Shown here piece by piece: positions 15,932 to 24,938 of a DNA stretch of 37,380 bases. The stretch covers positions 6,315-43,694 of the forward strand of contig CADCMP010000016.1 in the NCBI GenBank assembly GCA_902802565.1, given 5' to 3'. Under the pieces are notes generated by a model. The model worked only from the letters and a program-made list of their open reading frames with translations. It searched no databases and was not told the origin of the DNA. The DNA comes from Oscillospiraceae bacterium. GTDB lineage: Bacteria > Bacillota > Clostridia > Oscillospirales > Oscillospiraceae. Positions within the stretch are counted from its first letter, which is position 1. Each line of letters starts with the position of its first letter. The translations under genes were made by a program, and so were the position numbers.

Positions 15932-16424
15932 TGTGTTCCCTCCATGCTTTCGCTTTTTCTTCGATCTCATCGATCAGTTCGCTGGGGACAAGTCCGGTAA
16001 GGTCTCCGCCGTAGCGTGCCATTTCACGGACAACCGAAGAACTGAGAAACGTGTATTTCTCACTGCTGGTGAGGAACATCGTCTCCAGATCCGGATTGAT
16101 CTTTTTGTTGATCAGATTCATCTGAAACTCATAATCGAAATCGGATGCCGCGCGCAGTCCCTTTACCAGGACGGCGTTCGGGAGCTTCTTGGCATACTCT
16201 GCGAGCAGTCCGTCGACATGATTGACCGTAACATTGGGGTAGCGTTCCACCGCTCTCTCCACCATCGACAGACGTTCTTCAATGGAAAACATGGGGGTGG
16301 ATTTGTTGGAGTTGACCATCACCAGCACGATGACCTCATCAAAGATCCGGGATGTCCGGCGGATGATGTTCAGATGTCCGAGGGTGATCGGGTCAAAGCT
16401 TCCCGGGCAAATAGCTATACTCAT
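15924..16424 (-). CDS. coaD: CoaD, phosphopantetheine adenylyltransferase
   Basis: CoaD (166 residues, the usual size) converts 4'-phosphopantetheine and ATP to dephospho-CoA, the penultimate step of coenzyme A synthesis. The nucleotidyltransferase motif TLGH (14-17) follows GSFDP. The GLRAASDFDYEFQM block binds substrate. The ending TSSEKYTFLSSSVVREMARYGGD contains the SSS-type motif typical of the family. The start overlaps rsmD by four bases. rsmD-coaD is a widespread pair. Confidence 0.97.
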   Translation of the reverse strand: MSIAICPGSFDPITLGHLNIIRRTSRIFDEVIVLVMVNSNKSTPMFSIEERLSMVERAVERYPNVTVNHVDGLLAEYAKKLPNAVLVKGLRAASDFDYEFQMNLINKKINPDLETMFLTSSEKYTFLSSSVVREMARYGGDLTGLVPSELIDEIEEKAKAWREHNG

Positions 16425-16963
16425 TCCTGTTCCTGCTTTCGGAGCACTGTGATTTTGATCTTACCGTAACGGTACTGTTTCATGGAATAATCATTCAGAA
16501 ATGTCCCAGGAATCGTTCTGTCCTGACGACTTTCGCAGATAATTATACCACCATCCGATAATATGTCAAACTGGTGAAGTGCCTCCAGACACTTCTCATA
16601 CAGGTCACTGTCATAGGGCGGATCCATGAAGACCAGATCGAATTTTTCACCCCGTGAAAGATAGCTGACCGCATCCCCGGAGATCACGGTCCCCTGCAGG
16701 CTGCAGAGCTTCAGATTTTCCTTCACGATGTTCAGCGACTGCCGGCTGCTGTCCACGAACACACATTCTCTGGCACCTCGGCTGAGCGCTTCGATCCCCA
16801 TCTGGCCGGTACCGGCAAAAAGGTCCAGAACCCGTCTGCCTTCCACATCAAACTGTATGATATTGAAGATCGCTTCCTTCACGGAATCCGTTGTGGGCCT
16901 CACATCCATGCCCTGAGGGGCCTTCAGCTTTCTTCCTCTTGCGGATCCGGTAATCACTCTCAC
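16421..16963 (-). CDS. rsmD: RsmD, 16S rRNA (guanine966-N2)-methyltransferase
   Basis: RsmD (180 residues) methylates N2 of G966 in 16S rRNA. It starts MRVITGSARGRKLKAPQG and has the SAM-binding motif VLDLFAGTGQMGIEALSRGA. The catalytic motif DLVFMDPPY (DPPY, for amino-group methylation of guanine) follows. The start overlaps the uvrC stop by four bases and the end overlaps coaD, so it is embedded in a coupled operon. Confidence 0.96.
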   Translation of the reverse strand: MRVITGSARGRKLKAPQGMDVRPTTDSVKEAIFNIIQFDVEGRRVLDLFAGTGQMGIEALSRGARECVFVDSSRQSLNIVKENLKLCSLQGTVISGDAVSYLSRGEKFDLVFMDPPYDSDLYEKCLEALHQFDILSDGGIIICESRQDRTIPGTFLNDYSMKQYRYGKIKITVLRKQEQE

Positions 16964-18726
16964 GGAGATTCCTCCTCCCTGCTGTGGTAATACTCATACA
17001 CTGCCCTGGCGGTATTGACCGGAACAGCCTCGGACAGTTCTTCCAGCGAGGCTTCCTTCACGGCTTTCACCGTCTTAAAATAATGAAGCAGCTGATTGCG
17101 GCGCTTCTCTCCCACACCCGGAATCTTATCCAGCTGGGAGGTATAGTTTTCCATCCGCAGAGACCGCTGGTACTCGATGGAGAACCGGTGTGTCTCCTCC
17201 TGGATGTTGCCGATCAGAGCGAACAGCGCCTGGTTGGAACTGATACTGATCTCCTCACCTGCCGCGTTGATGAGAGCACGGGTACGGTGCCGGTCATCCT
17301 TGACCATTCCCCATACCGGAACGGAGATCCCCATGGAACGCAGGATCTGTTCCGCAGCTTCCGCATGTGTATCACCGCCGTCGATCAGGAACAGATCCGG
17401 AAGGGGCATGAATTTCTCATCCCCGTCCAGATATCGGCGGGCCCGCCGTGCGATGACCTGGCGCATGCTCTCATAGTCATCCGGCCCGTCCAGATCGCGG
17501 ATCCGGAACTTGCGGTAGTCCTTCTTGCTGGGTTTGCCGTTCTTATGTACTGTCATTCCGGCTACGATCCCGGTGGAACCGAGGTTGGAGATATCGTAGG
17601 CTTCGATGCGTTCGGGAAAACGGTCCATGGCGAGCGCTTTCTGAAGCAGCTCCAGCGTCTTGCTTCTCCGGACGTTCTCGGTAGTGCGGCGAAGCACCTC
17701 TTCCTTGGCGTTCATACTGGCCGTTTCCACCAGACGGACACGCTCTCCCCTCTGGGGGAACTCCAGTGCCACCTTATGGCCGGACAGCTGAGTCAGGAAC
17801 GCCTCCAGATCCTCCCGGTCTTCCAGGTCGGCGGGGACCAGAATGGTCTTGGGCCAAGCGCTGCGGGAACCGTAGTACTGGCGGAGATAGGAGGAAACTG
17901 CCTCCCCGTCCTCTTCCAGCGGCTCCTCGATGAGATCGACGTCTTTTCCGGTCAGGTTCCCGTTGCGGTAATGAAGCACGGCAAAACAGCTGGGTGCGGA
18001 ACGGGCAAAACCAAGAACATCCGTATCCGCGAACACCGTGGAGATGACCCTCTGCTTGTTGGAAAGGTCCTGGATTGCATAGATCCGGTCCCGAAGACTG
18101 GCCGCCAGTTCAAAGTGCAGCTCTTCCGCCGCGCTTTCCATCTGGGCGTTCAGTTCCTCCAGCAGATCATCCGTTCTGCCCTCCAGGATCAGGCACCAGC
18201 CGGCACAGGTATTCATATGATAGTTCAGGCAGGGCCGTTCCCTGCCGATCTCCTCCGGAAACCGCCGTGTGCAGTCCGGAAGAAGCAGTGTCTTCGAAAT
18301 CGTCTCAATGATCCCCCGGGTGATGCTTCTCCCCCCGTAGGGTCCGAAGTACTGTGCCTTGTCCTTGCCGACACGGCTGACGATCTCAAATCTGGGATAC
18401 GGACGACTCCGGTCCAGCCGGATAAACGGATATCCCTTGTCGTCTTTCAGGAGGATATTGTAATGAGGCTTGTGCTGCTTGATAAGGGAATTCTCCAGGA
18501 TCAGGGCCTCGAATTCCGAATTGGCCACGATGACATTGAAGTCACGGACTTTCTGAACCATGGCTTCCACCTTGGGAAGATGATCTCCGTGGAAATAGCT
18601 GCTGACTCTGTTTTTCAGCTTTTTTGCCTTTCCCACATAGATCACGTCGCCGTGTTCATCCAGCATGAGATACACGCCCGGAAGCTGCGGCAGATTATTC
18701 GCTTTTTCACTTAACGTGGCAAGCAT
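16960..18726 (-). CDS. uvrC: UvrC, excinuclease ABC subunit C
   Basis: UvrC (588 residues) makes both incisions around DNA lesions in nucleotide excision repair with UvrA and UvrB. Domains in order are the GIY-YIG nuclease (GVY at 17-19, VIYVGKA from 28), the UvrB-binding UVR motif near 200, the RNase H-like nuclease (EAYDISNLGSTGIVAGM; DLFLIDGGDTHAEAA) and C-terminal helix-hairpin-helix motifs (LDKIPGVGEKRRNQLLHYF). The ATG at 18724-18726 follows AAAGGGA; an earlier in-frame start lacks a ribosome site and lies within the promoter region. It is first in an operon with rsmD, coaD and a coiled-coil gene. Confidence 0.97.
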   Translation of the reverse strand: MLATLSEKANNLPQLPGVYLMLDEHGDVIYVGKAKKLKNRVSSYFHGDHLPKVEAMVQKVRDFNVIVANSEFEALILENSLIKQHKPHYNILLKDDKGYPFIRLDRSRPYPRFEIVSRVGKDKAQYFGPYGGRSITRGIIETISKTLLLPDCTRRFPEEIGRERPCLNYHMNTCAGWCLILEGRTDDLLEELNAQMESAAEELHFELAASLRDRIYAIQDLSNKQRVISTVFADTDVLGFARSAPSCFAVLHYRNGNLTGKDVDLIEEPLEEDGEAVSSYLRQYYGSRSAWPKTILVPADLEDREDLEAFLTQLSGHKVALEFPQRGERVRLVETASMNAKEEVLRRTTENVRRSKTLELLQKALAMDRFPERIEAYDISNLGSTGIVAGMTVHKNGKPSKKDYRKFRIRDLDGPDDYESMRQVIARRARRYLDGDEKFMPLPDLFLIDGGDTHAEAAEQILRSMGISVPVWGMVKDDRHRTRALINAAGEEISISSNQALFALIGNIQEETHRFSIEYQRSLRMENYTSQLDKIPGVGEKRRNQLLHYFKTVKAVKEASLEELSEAVPVNTARAVYEYYHSREEESP

Positions 18727-18761
18727 GGCAGTCCCTTTCTTCTCTGTGGTTAACTGCTGAT

Positions 18762-18790
18762 AATATACCATTTCCCGCTGGGATACGCAA
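18762..18790 (-). promoter_or_regulatory. Sigma-A-type promoter of uvrC
   Basis: TTGCGT (18785-18790), 17-base spacer, TATATT (18762-18767). The -35 box touches the T-tail of the ptsH terminator. Confidence 0.75.
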
Positions 18791-18792
18791 AG

Positions 18793-18827
18793 AAAAAAAG
18801 GACGTCCAACTAAACGTGGACGTCCTT
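18793..18827 (-). terminator. Terminator after ptsH
   Basis: The perfect 11-bp stem AAGGACGTCCA/TGGACGTCCTT has an 8-base loop and is followed by seven T residues on the minus strand. Confidence 0.92.
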
Positions 18828-18845
18828 GTCTGATCTCTCTATTAA

Positions 18846-19109
18846 TTACTCGGAAAAGTCGGACTTAATCAGCTCGGAAAGCGTGTCAATCGCTTCTGCT
18901 TCGTCAGCTCCATCAGCAATGATCTTAATGGAAGCGCCCTTGACGATACCAAGGGAAAGAACACCCAGAAGGCTCTTTGCATTAACGCGGCGCTCATCCT
19001 TCTCGATCCAGATGCTGCTCTTGAACTCGTTTGCTTTCTGAATGAAGAAAGTTGCAGGTCTTGCGTGCAGGCCAACCTGGTTATTAATGACTACATCTAT
19101 TTCTTTCAT
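18846..19109 (-). CDS. ptsH: HPr, phosphocarrier protein of the sugar phosphotransferase system
   Basis: HPr (87 residues) relays phosphate from enzyme I to sugar-specific EIIA proteins. His15 lies in GLHARPA (13-19), and Ser46, in the KSLLGVLSLG segment, is at the site used by HPr kinase for carbon catabolite control in Firmicutes. The presence of His15 separates it from Crh. The ATG at 19107-19109 follows AAGGAG. It stands alone, with its own promoter and terminator; ptsI is not next to it. Confidence 0.95.
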   Translation of the reverse strand: MKEIDVVINNQVGLHARPATFFIQKANEFKSSIWIEKDERRVNAKSLLGVLSLGIVKGASIKIIADGADEAEAIDTLSELIKSDFSE

Positions 19110-19160
19110 ATCTGCGCTCCTTCTTAAATCTCGAACGTTACAATTTATTTTTGCAAACAT

Positions 19161-19189
19161 AATCTAGCAAATAATTATAAAAACGTCAA
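19161..19189 (-). promoter_or_regulatory. Sigma-A-type promoter of ptsH
   Basis: TTGACG (19184-19189), 17-base spacer, TAGATT (19161-19166) in an AT-rich stretch. The leader to ptsH is about 45 bases. Confidence 0.78.
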
Positions 19190-19292
19190 TGCGGTTTTGT
19201 TGAATTCGTTGGTTTATACATGATTTGGCACTGACGTACTCTCAGTTTTTAGGAGTAATGTAAGAAGGAAGATTGCAGAAAAGAAACAGATT

Positions 19293-21674
19293 CTATTTCA
19301 GTTCCACGATCGTTACGCCGGCCTCACCTTCGCCGAACGTCCCGAGGCGGAATGACTTGACCGCCTTATTCTTTTTCAGCATGGCATGAATGGCTTTCCG
19401 GAGTGCTCCGGTGCCCTTTCCGTGGATGATGGTGACCTGATTCATTTTGCCCATTACGGCGTTATCCAGATACCGTTCCGCGGTCATTACCGCTTCCACG
19501 CTGTCCATTCCGCGAAGATCCACTTCCGAGGGGACGGCGGCAGCCCGGATGCTCCGGTTGCCGGCCTTGACCGGTGTCTTCTCCTCGATCTTTGCACCTT
19601 CCAGCAGATACACCTCGTCTTCCTTGGCCTGGATGTTCATGATGCCTGCCCGCATCAGCACGGTGCCGTCCTCCGTGACGGACTGGACCACCGCGTTGAC
19701 ACCCCCCATGGATTTCACTTCCACCACGTCGCCGGGGCGAAGCTTGCGGGAAGACTTCTTATCTTCCTCCGTCTCCGCCTTCGTCTGATACTGGGCCTGC
19801 TTTTCATTCAGGCTGCGGCGCATGATATTCCGTGCCTCATTGATCCGCTGCGCGTCCTGATCCTTGTTGCTCTGACGGCGCATCTCGTCCAGTTCCTCGA
19901 AGGTCTTCTCCGCGGTCTTCCGGGCATCCTCGATGATCCGTTCCGCCTCACGCCGGGACCGTTCGTCCGCTTTTTCCAGCCGGACAGACAGTTCCGCTTT
20001 CAGACGCTTGGACGCTTTGGCATCCTCCTCCGCCTGTTTCCGGATACGGCGGGCCTCCTCCCGTTCCTTCTCCATGGAAAGACGGGTCTGCTCCAGTTTC
20101 TCGATGGTGGCCTCAAAGCTGGCGCTGTCGGTGCCGATGCGGGATTTGGCGTCATCGATGATCTCCGAAGGCAGGCCGAGGCGCGTGGAGATGGCAAATG
20201 CATTGGATTTGCCGGGGATTCCCACCAGCAGCTTATAGGTCGGACGAAGAGTCTCCACATCAAATTCGCAGGAGGCATTCTGCACCCGTTTCTGCTCCGT
20301 GGCATAGACCTTCAGTTCCGCGTAGTGGGTCGTTGCGGCGATCATGGCGCCTTTTTTCCGGCAGTGCTCTATGACGGAGATGGCAAGTGCCGCACCCTCC
20401 GTGGGATCGGTACCGGCCCCCAGTTCATCAAACAGGATCAGGGAATGATCGCTGCATTCCTCCAGGATCCGTACGATATTCGTCATATGAGCGGAAAAGG
20501 TGGACAGATTCTGTTCGATGCTCTGTTCATCTCCGATATCCGCGAAGACATGGTCGAACACACAGATCTTGCTGCCGTCATCCACCGGGATGTGAAGGCC
20601 GCATTTCGCCATCAGGCACAGCAGCCCGATGGTCTTCAGCGTGACCGTCTTGCCGCCGGTGTTGGGACCCGTGATCACCAGGGTATCGAAGTCTTCTCCC
20701 AGAGACACATCGATGGGCACCGCCGTATCCTTCGGAAGCAGCGGATGCCGTGCATGGTTGAGGACGATATTCGATTCCGTGATCTCCGGTTCCATTCCGT
20801 TCAGATCGTAGGACAGTTTCGCCTTGGCAAAGATCAGATCCAGGCGCGTCAGGATCTCAAAATCCGAGCTGATCTCTTCCCGGTTCGCCGCACATTCCGC
20901 GGACAGTTCCATGAGGATCCTCTCGATCTCCAGTTTCTCCCGTGCCGCCAGCTCTCTGAGTTCGTTGTTGGCTTTCACCGCACCCATGGGCTCGATAAAC
21001 AGCGTTGCGCCGCTGGAGGAGATATCGTGCACCAGTCCCGGCACCGCATTTTTGTGTTCCGCCTTCACCGGAACGACATAGCGGTCGGAACGCATGGTGA
21101 TGATCGGTTCCTGCAGAGCCTTTGCGTAACTGGAAGAGGAAATGATCTTGTTGAGCGCTTCCCTCGCCCGGCTTGCGGCAGCGCGCATCTTCCGCCGGAT
21201 ATCCGCAAGTTCCGACGAGGCGCCGTCGGCGATCTCATCCTCACCGACGATGGAGGAAGTGATCTTCTCCTCCAGAGGCCGGTTCGCACGCAGGGCGGAA
21301 AACAGGTAGTCGATGCAGGTATGGCCGACGGAATCATCGGACACGTAGCGACGCACCAGCCGCGCGCACTGCAGGACTCCGGCGATGTCCGTCAGTTCTC
21401 TCGTATTGAGAGCTCCGCCCAGGTCCGCTCTGGACAGGCTGGAGCGCACGTCCTTGACACCGGAGAATGACGGACTTCCCCGTACCACCATCATGGTCTT
21501 GGCGGCAGAAGTCTCCTCCAGCAGTTTCCGGATCTCCACCGCACTTACCGCGGGACGCAGCGCTTCGGCGCTCTCCCGGGCCGTGGCAGTAACACACTGT
21601 CTGGAGAGGCGTTCCAGCACTGCCGGCAGTTCCAGTGTCTGTATTGATTTTTCTTCCAAAGAAATGGATTGCAT
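19293..21674 (-). CDS. mutS2: MutS2, endonuclease/ATPase of the MutS family
   Basis: MutS2 (793 residues) suppresses homologous recombination and, in Bacillus, helps to rescue collided ribosomes. The MutS-type core is followed by the Walker A loop TGPNTGGKTVTLKT near residue 330 and Walker B LILFDELGAGTDPTEGAAL. A long charged coiled coil (about 510-630), a KOW-like region (LRPGDVVEVKSMGG) and a C-terminal Smr nuclease domain (EVDLRGMDSVEAV...VTIIHGKGTGALR) follow. The mismatch-binding domain of MutS1 is absent, as expected. The ATG at 21672-21674, five bases after the recO stop, was chosen; an in-frame TTG at 21698 would overlap recO. Confidence 0.95.
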   Translation of the reverse strand: MQSISLEEKSIQTLELPAVLERLSRQCVTATARESAEALRPAVSAVEIRKLLEETSAAKTMMVVRGSPSFSGVKDVRSSLSRADLGGALNTRELTDIAGVLQCARLVRRYVSDDSVGHTCIDYLFSALRANRPLEEKITSSIVGEDEIADGASSELADIRRKMRAAASRAREALNKIISSSSYAKALQEPIITMRSDRYVVPVKAEHKNAVPGLVHDISSSGATLFIEPMGAVKANNELRELAAREKLEIERILMELSAECAANREEISSDFEILTRLDLIFAKAKLSYDLNGMEPEITESNIVLNHARHPLLPKDTAVPIDVSLGEDFDTLVITGPNTGGKTVTLKTIGLLCLMAKCGLHIPVDDGSKICVFDHVFADIGDEQSIEQNLSTFSAHMTNIVRILEECSDHSLILFDELGAGTDPTEGAALAISVIEHCRKKGAMIAATTHYAELKVYATEQKRVQNASCEFDVETLRPTYKLLVGIPGKSNAFAISTRLGLPSEIIDDAKSRIGTDSASFEATIEKLEQTRLSMEKEREEARRIRKQAEEDAKASKRLKAELSVRLEKADERSRREAERIIEDARKTAEKTFEELDEMRRQSNKDQDAQRINEARNIMRRSLNEKQAQYQTKAETEEDKKSSRKLRPGDVVEVKSMGGVNAVVQSVTEDGTVLMRAGIMNIQAKEDEVYLLEGAKIEEKTPVKAGNRSIRAAAVPSEVDLRGMDSVEAVMTAERYLDNAVMGKMNQVTIIHGKGTGALRKAIHAMLKKNKAVKSFRLGTFGEGEAGVTIVELK

Positions 21675-21679
21675 ATTTC

Positions 21680-22420
21680 TTATCTCACTTTTTTCCAATA
21701 GTCCAATGATGAATAGTTCTTTTCCGTCTGATGGATCAGATACCGCTCGGAGGCATGCGCCAGCTTTTTCAGCGGAATCCCCTCAATATCGATACTGAAA
21801 AGCTTCTTTGGATCGGACTCCACAAAGTAGCGCATGGCGTCCAGTGCGTTGCCGGGAAGATCCACCAGTTCCGTGTCGGCGGGGCGGCAGTCGGAATGAT
21901 ATACCGCGCCCTGAGCGGGAGCAAAGAGCATCGTATCCCGGTCCTCTTCCCCGCATCCCGAGCAGTACTCCAGCACCGGGCGGAACCCGGCGATGGTCAT
22001 CAGGCGGACCTCAAATGCGCATTTGATCTTGACGGGATCACAGAGATCCCGGCTGAGGGCATACAGAGAATTGAGAATCAGCTGCAGCATCTCTCCGTCC
22101 GGGACACCTTCCTGCGCCAGTGTCTCCACGCATTCGGCAAAATAGACCGCGAGAGAAAGGCGCGCCAGATCCAGCCGCAGTCCCTGGAACTCTTCCAGAG
22201 TCACGGCCTCCTTGACGCTCCATTTCCCCTTGTATTCGTACAGTGTCACTTCCGAATAACAGAGAGACTGCGTACCTGCACCCAGCTTACTGCCCTTCCG
22301 CAGTGCCCCGGGTGCCTTGGCGCCCATTTTTCCCTCCGTCTGGGTCATCATGGTAAGGATGCGGTCTGCTTCCTTGTAACGGACCTCCCGGAGGATCAGC
22401 GCATTCGTCTTCTTATACAT
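21680..22420 (-). CDS. recO: RecO, DNA repair and recombination mediator
   Basis: RecO (246 residues) works with RecR and RecF to load RecA onto SSB-coated single-stranded DNA. The N-terminal OB fold begins TNALILREVRYKEADRILTMMTQTEGKM. The helical C-terminal domain holds a zinc-finger-like set: CSGC (about 150-153), and a distal Cys in HSDC. It is six bases downstream of era in the phoH-ybeY-era-recO order common in Firmicutes. Confidence 0.94.
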   Translation of the reverse strand: MYKKTNALILREVRYKEADRILTMMTQTEGKMGAKAPGALRKGSKLGAGTQSLCYSEVTLYEYKGKWSVKEAVTLEEFQGLRLDLARLSLAVYFAECVETLAQEGVPDGEMLQLILNSLYALSRDLCDPVKIKCAFEVRLMTIAGFRPVLEYCSGCGEEDRDTMLFAPAQGAVYHSDCRPADTELVDLPGNALDAMRYFVESDPKKLFSIDIEGIPLKKLAHASERYLIHQTEKNYSSLDYWKKVR

Positions 22421-22426
22421 TCTTCC

Positions 22427-23317
22427 TCAATCTCTTGTGAAACCGAAATTGCGGAGGAGGTTTGCGGAATCTCTCCAGTTCTCCTTGACCTTGACCCAGG
22501 TCTGCAGAAAGACCTTTGTTCCCAGGAACTCCTCCATATCCGTACGGGCCTGCTCTCCCACTTTTTTGAGCATGGCGCCGTGTTTCCCGATGATGATGCC
22601 CTTGTGGCTGTCCTTCTCGCAGTAGATCGTGGCGTCGATCTCAATGACCCCGTCGTCACGTTCATGGAACCGGGTGATCTCCACGGCGGTCCCGTGGGGA
22701 ACCTCCTTGTCCAGACAGTTGAGCAGTTTCTCCCGCACCAGTTCCGCGCAGATCTGTCGTTCCGGCTGATCGGTGATCATGTCATCCGGGAACAGCTGCG
22801 GTCCCTCCTCAGCATGCTTTTCCAGCTCATCCATCAGTTCGTCCAGGCCTTCCCCGGTCAGTGCCGATACCGGCACCACGGCTTCAAAGGGATAGGCATT
22901 GGAATAATTGAGGATCACCGGGAGCAGTTTCGTCTTGTCGATGGTATCGATCTTGTTGATGGCAAGGATCACCGGGACCTTACTGCCTTTCAGTCGCTTG
23001 ATCAGTTCCTCTTCCTGCCGACCGATCTGCTCCGTGGGCTCCACCATCATCACGATGGCGTCCACGTCCGCCACGCTCTCCCGCACGACATTGACCATAT
23101 AATCTCCCAGACGTGTCCTGGGTTTGTGGAATCCCGGCGTGTCCATGAGGATGAACTGGGTATCCCCGCGGTTTACGATAGCGGTGATGCGGTTGCGTGT
23201 GGTCTGCGGTTTGTCGGAAACGATGGCGATCTTCTCCCCCACCAGCGCATTGGTGATGGTGGATTTTCCAACGTTGGGTCTGCCGCAGATGGTGACCATT
23301 ATGCTTTTCGTCGTCAT
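22427..23317 (-). CDS. era: Era, ribosome-assembly GTPase
   Basis: Era (296 residues) is an essential GTPase that binds the 3' end of 16S rRNA during 30S maturation. The G1 loop GRPNVGKS (12-19), G3 DTPGF, G4 NKID and the C-terminal KH domain with KGIIIGKHGAMLKKVG are all visible. It lies three bases after ybeY and before recO. YbeY and Era act in the same 16S rRNA 3'-end maturation step, so the gene order fits their function. Confidence 0.97.
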   Translation of the reverse strand: MTTKSIMVTICGRPNVGKSTITNALVGEKIAIVSDKPQTTRNRITAIVNRGDTQFILMDTPGFHKPRTRLGDYMVNVVRESVADVDAIVMMVEPTEQIGRQEEELIKRLKGSKVPVILAINKIDTIDKTKLLPVILNYSNAYPFEAVVPVSALTGEGLDELMDELEKHAEEGPQLFPDDMITDQPERQICAELVREKLLNCLDKEVPHGTAVEITRFHERDDGVIEIDATIYCEKDSHKGIIIGKHGAMLKKVGEQARTDMEEFLGTKVFLQTWVKVKENWRDSANLLRNFGFTRD

Positions 23318-23320
23318 ATG

Positions 23321-23797
23321 TCAATCTCCCATAATAATTTTTTCTCTTGCGCGCATCTGTTTTTTCATCGGACCTTCATCCACATGATCATAGCCCAGAA
23401 GATGCAGAACAGAATGCACCGTGAGGTACTGGACTTCCCGGTCGTATCCGTGTCCGAATTCCTCTCCCTGCTCCTCGCAGCGGGGAATGGACAGCACCAT
23501 ATCTCCCAGCAGGATCTCCCCGGTATCCGGGTCCCGTTCGCACATGGACGGATCGAACTTTCCGGCGGTCAGGTCATTCATGGGAAACGAGAGCACGTCC
23601 GTGGGACGGTCCAGATCCCGGTATTCCCGGTTGATCCGGCGGATCCCCTCATCGTCCGTGAGCAGCACGGAAAGGACACAGTCCTCCTCCACGCCCTCGG
23701 CCTTCAGCGCTGCCGAGGCAGCCCTGCGCACCAGCGAGATGGTGCCGGGATGTCCCAGCCCGGACACTTCCCTTGTAAGTATCAGATTCAGCGTCAT
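23321..23797 (-). CDS. ybeY: YbeY, rRNA-maturation endoribonuclease
   Basis: YbeY (158 residues) is a zinc-dependent endoribonuclease involved in 16S rRNA 3'-end processing and ribosome quality control. The metal motif HxxxHxxGxDH is intact, with His128, His132 and His138 in HSVLHLLGYDH. The family segment NREYRDLDRPTDVLSFPM precedes it. The start overlaps the phoH stop by four bases. Confidence 0.96.
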   Translation of the reverse strand: MTLNLILTREVSGLGHPGTISLVRRAASAALKAEGVEEDCVLSVLLTDDEGIRRINREYRDLDRPTDVLSFPMNDLTAGKFDPSMCERDPDTGEILLGDMVLSIPRCEEQGEEFGHGYDREVQYLTVHSVLHLLGYDHVDEGPMKKQMRAREKIIMGD

Positions 23798-24792
23798 GTC
23801 TTTTTCTTTCCCCCTGCGGGCTTTTTCCCGGTCCCGGAGGCAGGGCCCTCATACTTTTCATAAGCTTCGATGATCTTCTGTACCAGCTGATGCCGGACGA
23901 CGTCCGCACCGGTCAGCTCACAGATCCCGATGTCATCGATATCCCGCAGCACCTTCATGGCGGTCTTGAGACCGGACTGTTTGTCTGCCGGAAGATCGAT
24001 CTGGGTAACATCGCCGGTGATGACCACCTTGGAACCGAATCCCAGGCGGGTCAGGAACATCTTCATCTGTTCCCGGGAGGTGTTCTGCGCCTCATCCAGA
24101 ATGATAAAGCTGTCATCCAGGGTACGTCCGCGCATATAAGCGAGAGGGGCCACTTCGATATTCCCCCGCTCCATGTATTTCTGATAGGTATCCACGCCCA
24201 GCATATCGAACAGGGCGTCATATAGAGGTCTCAGATACGGATCGACTTTGCTCTGAAGATCACCGGGAAGGAATCCCAGCCGTTCCCCGGCTTCTACCGC
24301 GGGCCGTGTTAGGATGATGCGGTTGACTTCCTCTGCGCGGAATGCGGCCACAGCCGCCGCAACCGCCAGATAGGTCTTGCCGGTTCCCGCCGGTCCGATG
24401 CCCAGCGTGATGGTATTATGACGGATCGAATCACAGTAGTTCTTCTGTCCCAGGGTCTTTGCCTTGATGGGCTTTCCTTTGGCAGTGATGCAGATCACAT
24501 CACCGGCGAGATCGCCGATCTTGGTCTCCCGGCCTTCCCGCACCAGTTTCAGGATATACCGCACGTTCTGCGCGTCGATGTTTTCTCCCTTTGCCGCCAG
24601 TGTGAGCAGACCGTTGATGGCTTTCTCCGCATGCATCACGGCCTCCGGTTCCCCGCAGATATGAATGCGGTTGTCCCGGTCGATGACTTTCACTTCCAGT
24701 TCTTCCTCGATGAGACGAAGATTCTGGTCAAAGGAACCGAACACGCTGATGACATGTTCCATCCGTTCCACTTCAATTACTTTCTCGATCAT
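23794..24792 (-). CDS. phoH: PhoH-family P-loop ATPase/nucleotide-binding protein
   Basis: A 332-residue PhoH-like protein; the family is thought to act in RNA metabolism alongside YbeY. The Walker A loop GPAGTGKT spans 133-140. The Walker B-type segment FIILDEAQNTSREQMKMFLTRLG and ITGDVTQIDLP follow. A short N-terminal KH-like region (EVKVIDRDNRIHICGEPEAV) precedes the ATPase. The ATG at 24790-24792, behind AGAGGT, is chosen; the frame is open further upstream but runs through the promoter and terminator region into the next gene antisense to any known domain. It heads the phoH-ybeY-era-recO-mutS2 operon. Confidence 0.94.
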   Translation of the reverse strand: MIEKVIEVERMEHVISVFGSFDQNLRLIEEELEVKVIDRDNRIHICGEPEAVMHAEKAINGLLTLAAKGENIDAQNVRYILKLVREGRETKIGDLAGDVICITAKGKPIKAKTLGQKNYCDSIRHNTITLGIGPAGTGKTYLAVAAAVAAFRAEEVNRIILTRPAVEAGERLGFLPGDLQSKVDPYLRPLYDALFDMLGVDTYQKYMERGNIEVAPLAYMRGRTLDDSFIILDEAQNTSREQMKMFLTRLGFGSKVVITGDVTQIDLPADKQSGLKTAMKVLRDIDDIGICELTGADVVRHQLVQKIIEAYEKYEGPASGTGKKPAGGKKKT

Positions 24793-24831
24793 GTACAAAC
24801 CTCTTAACGATCTAAAATCGGCATAAAGCCG

Positions 24832-24860
24832 TAGATATTCTATCACAGACTCCCTGTCAA
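24832..24860 (-). promoter_or_regulatory. Probable promoter of the phoH operon
   Basis: Consensus TTGACA (24855-24860) lies 17 bases before TATCTA (24832-24837). An alternative is the extended -10 TGATAGAAT, with TAGAAT at 24837-24842. Either would serve phoH; the exact -10 is ambiguous. Confidence 0.5.
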
Positions 24861-24900
24861 ATTCCACTGCGTTCTCCCGGCATCCGGAAATAACCAAAAG

Positions 24901-24926
24901 AAAAAACGCCCCGAAGGACGTTTTTG
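24901..24926 (-). terminator. Terminator after the murA-to-chrA operon
   Basis: The 7-bp stem AACGTCC/GGGCGTT (one T-G pair) has a TTCG tetraloop, extended by an A/T tract on both sides. On the minus strand it is followed by TTTTTT. Confidence 0.8.
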
Positions 24927-24938
24927 TAAAAAATCGAT

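Noticed and set aside
19230..19250. Small hairpin ACTGA/TCAGT with a T-tail on the plus strand between mutS2 and ptsH
   Set aside because: Only 5 bp, and no plus-strand gene precedes it. No convincing minus-strand terminator for mutS2 was seen either.
24793..24835. Short CGGC/GCCG hairpin followed by ATTTT in the phoH leader, as a possible attenuator
   Set aside because: A 4-5 bp stem with a weak tail is too little to support regulation.
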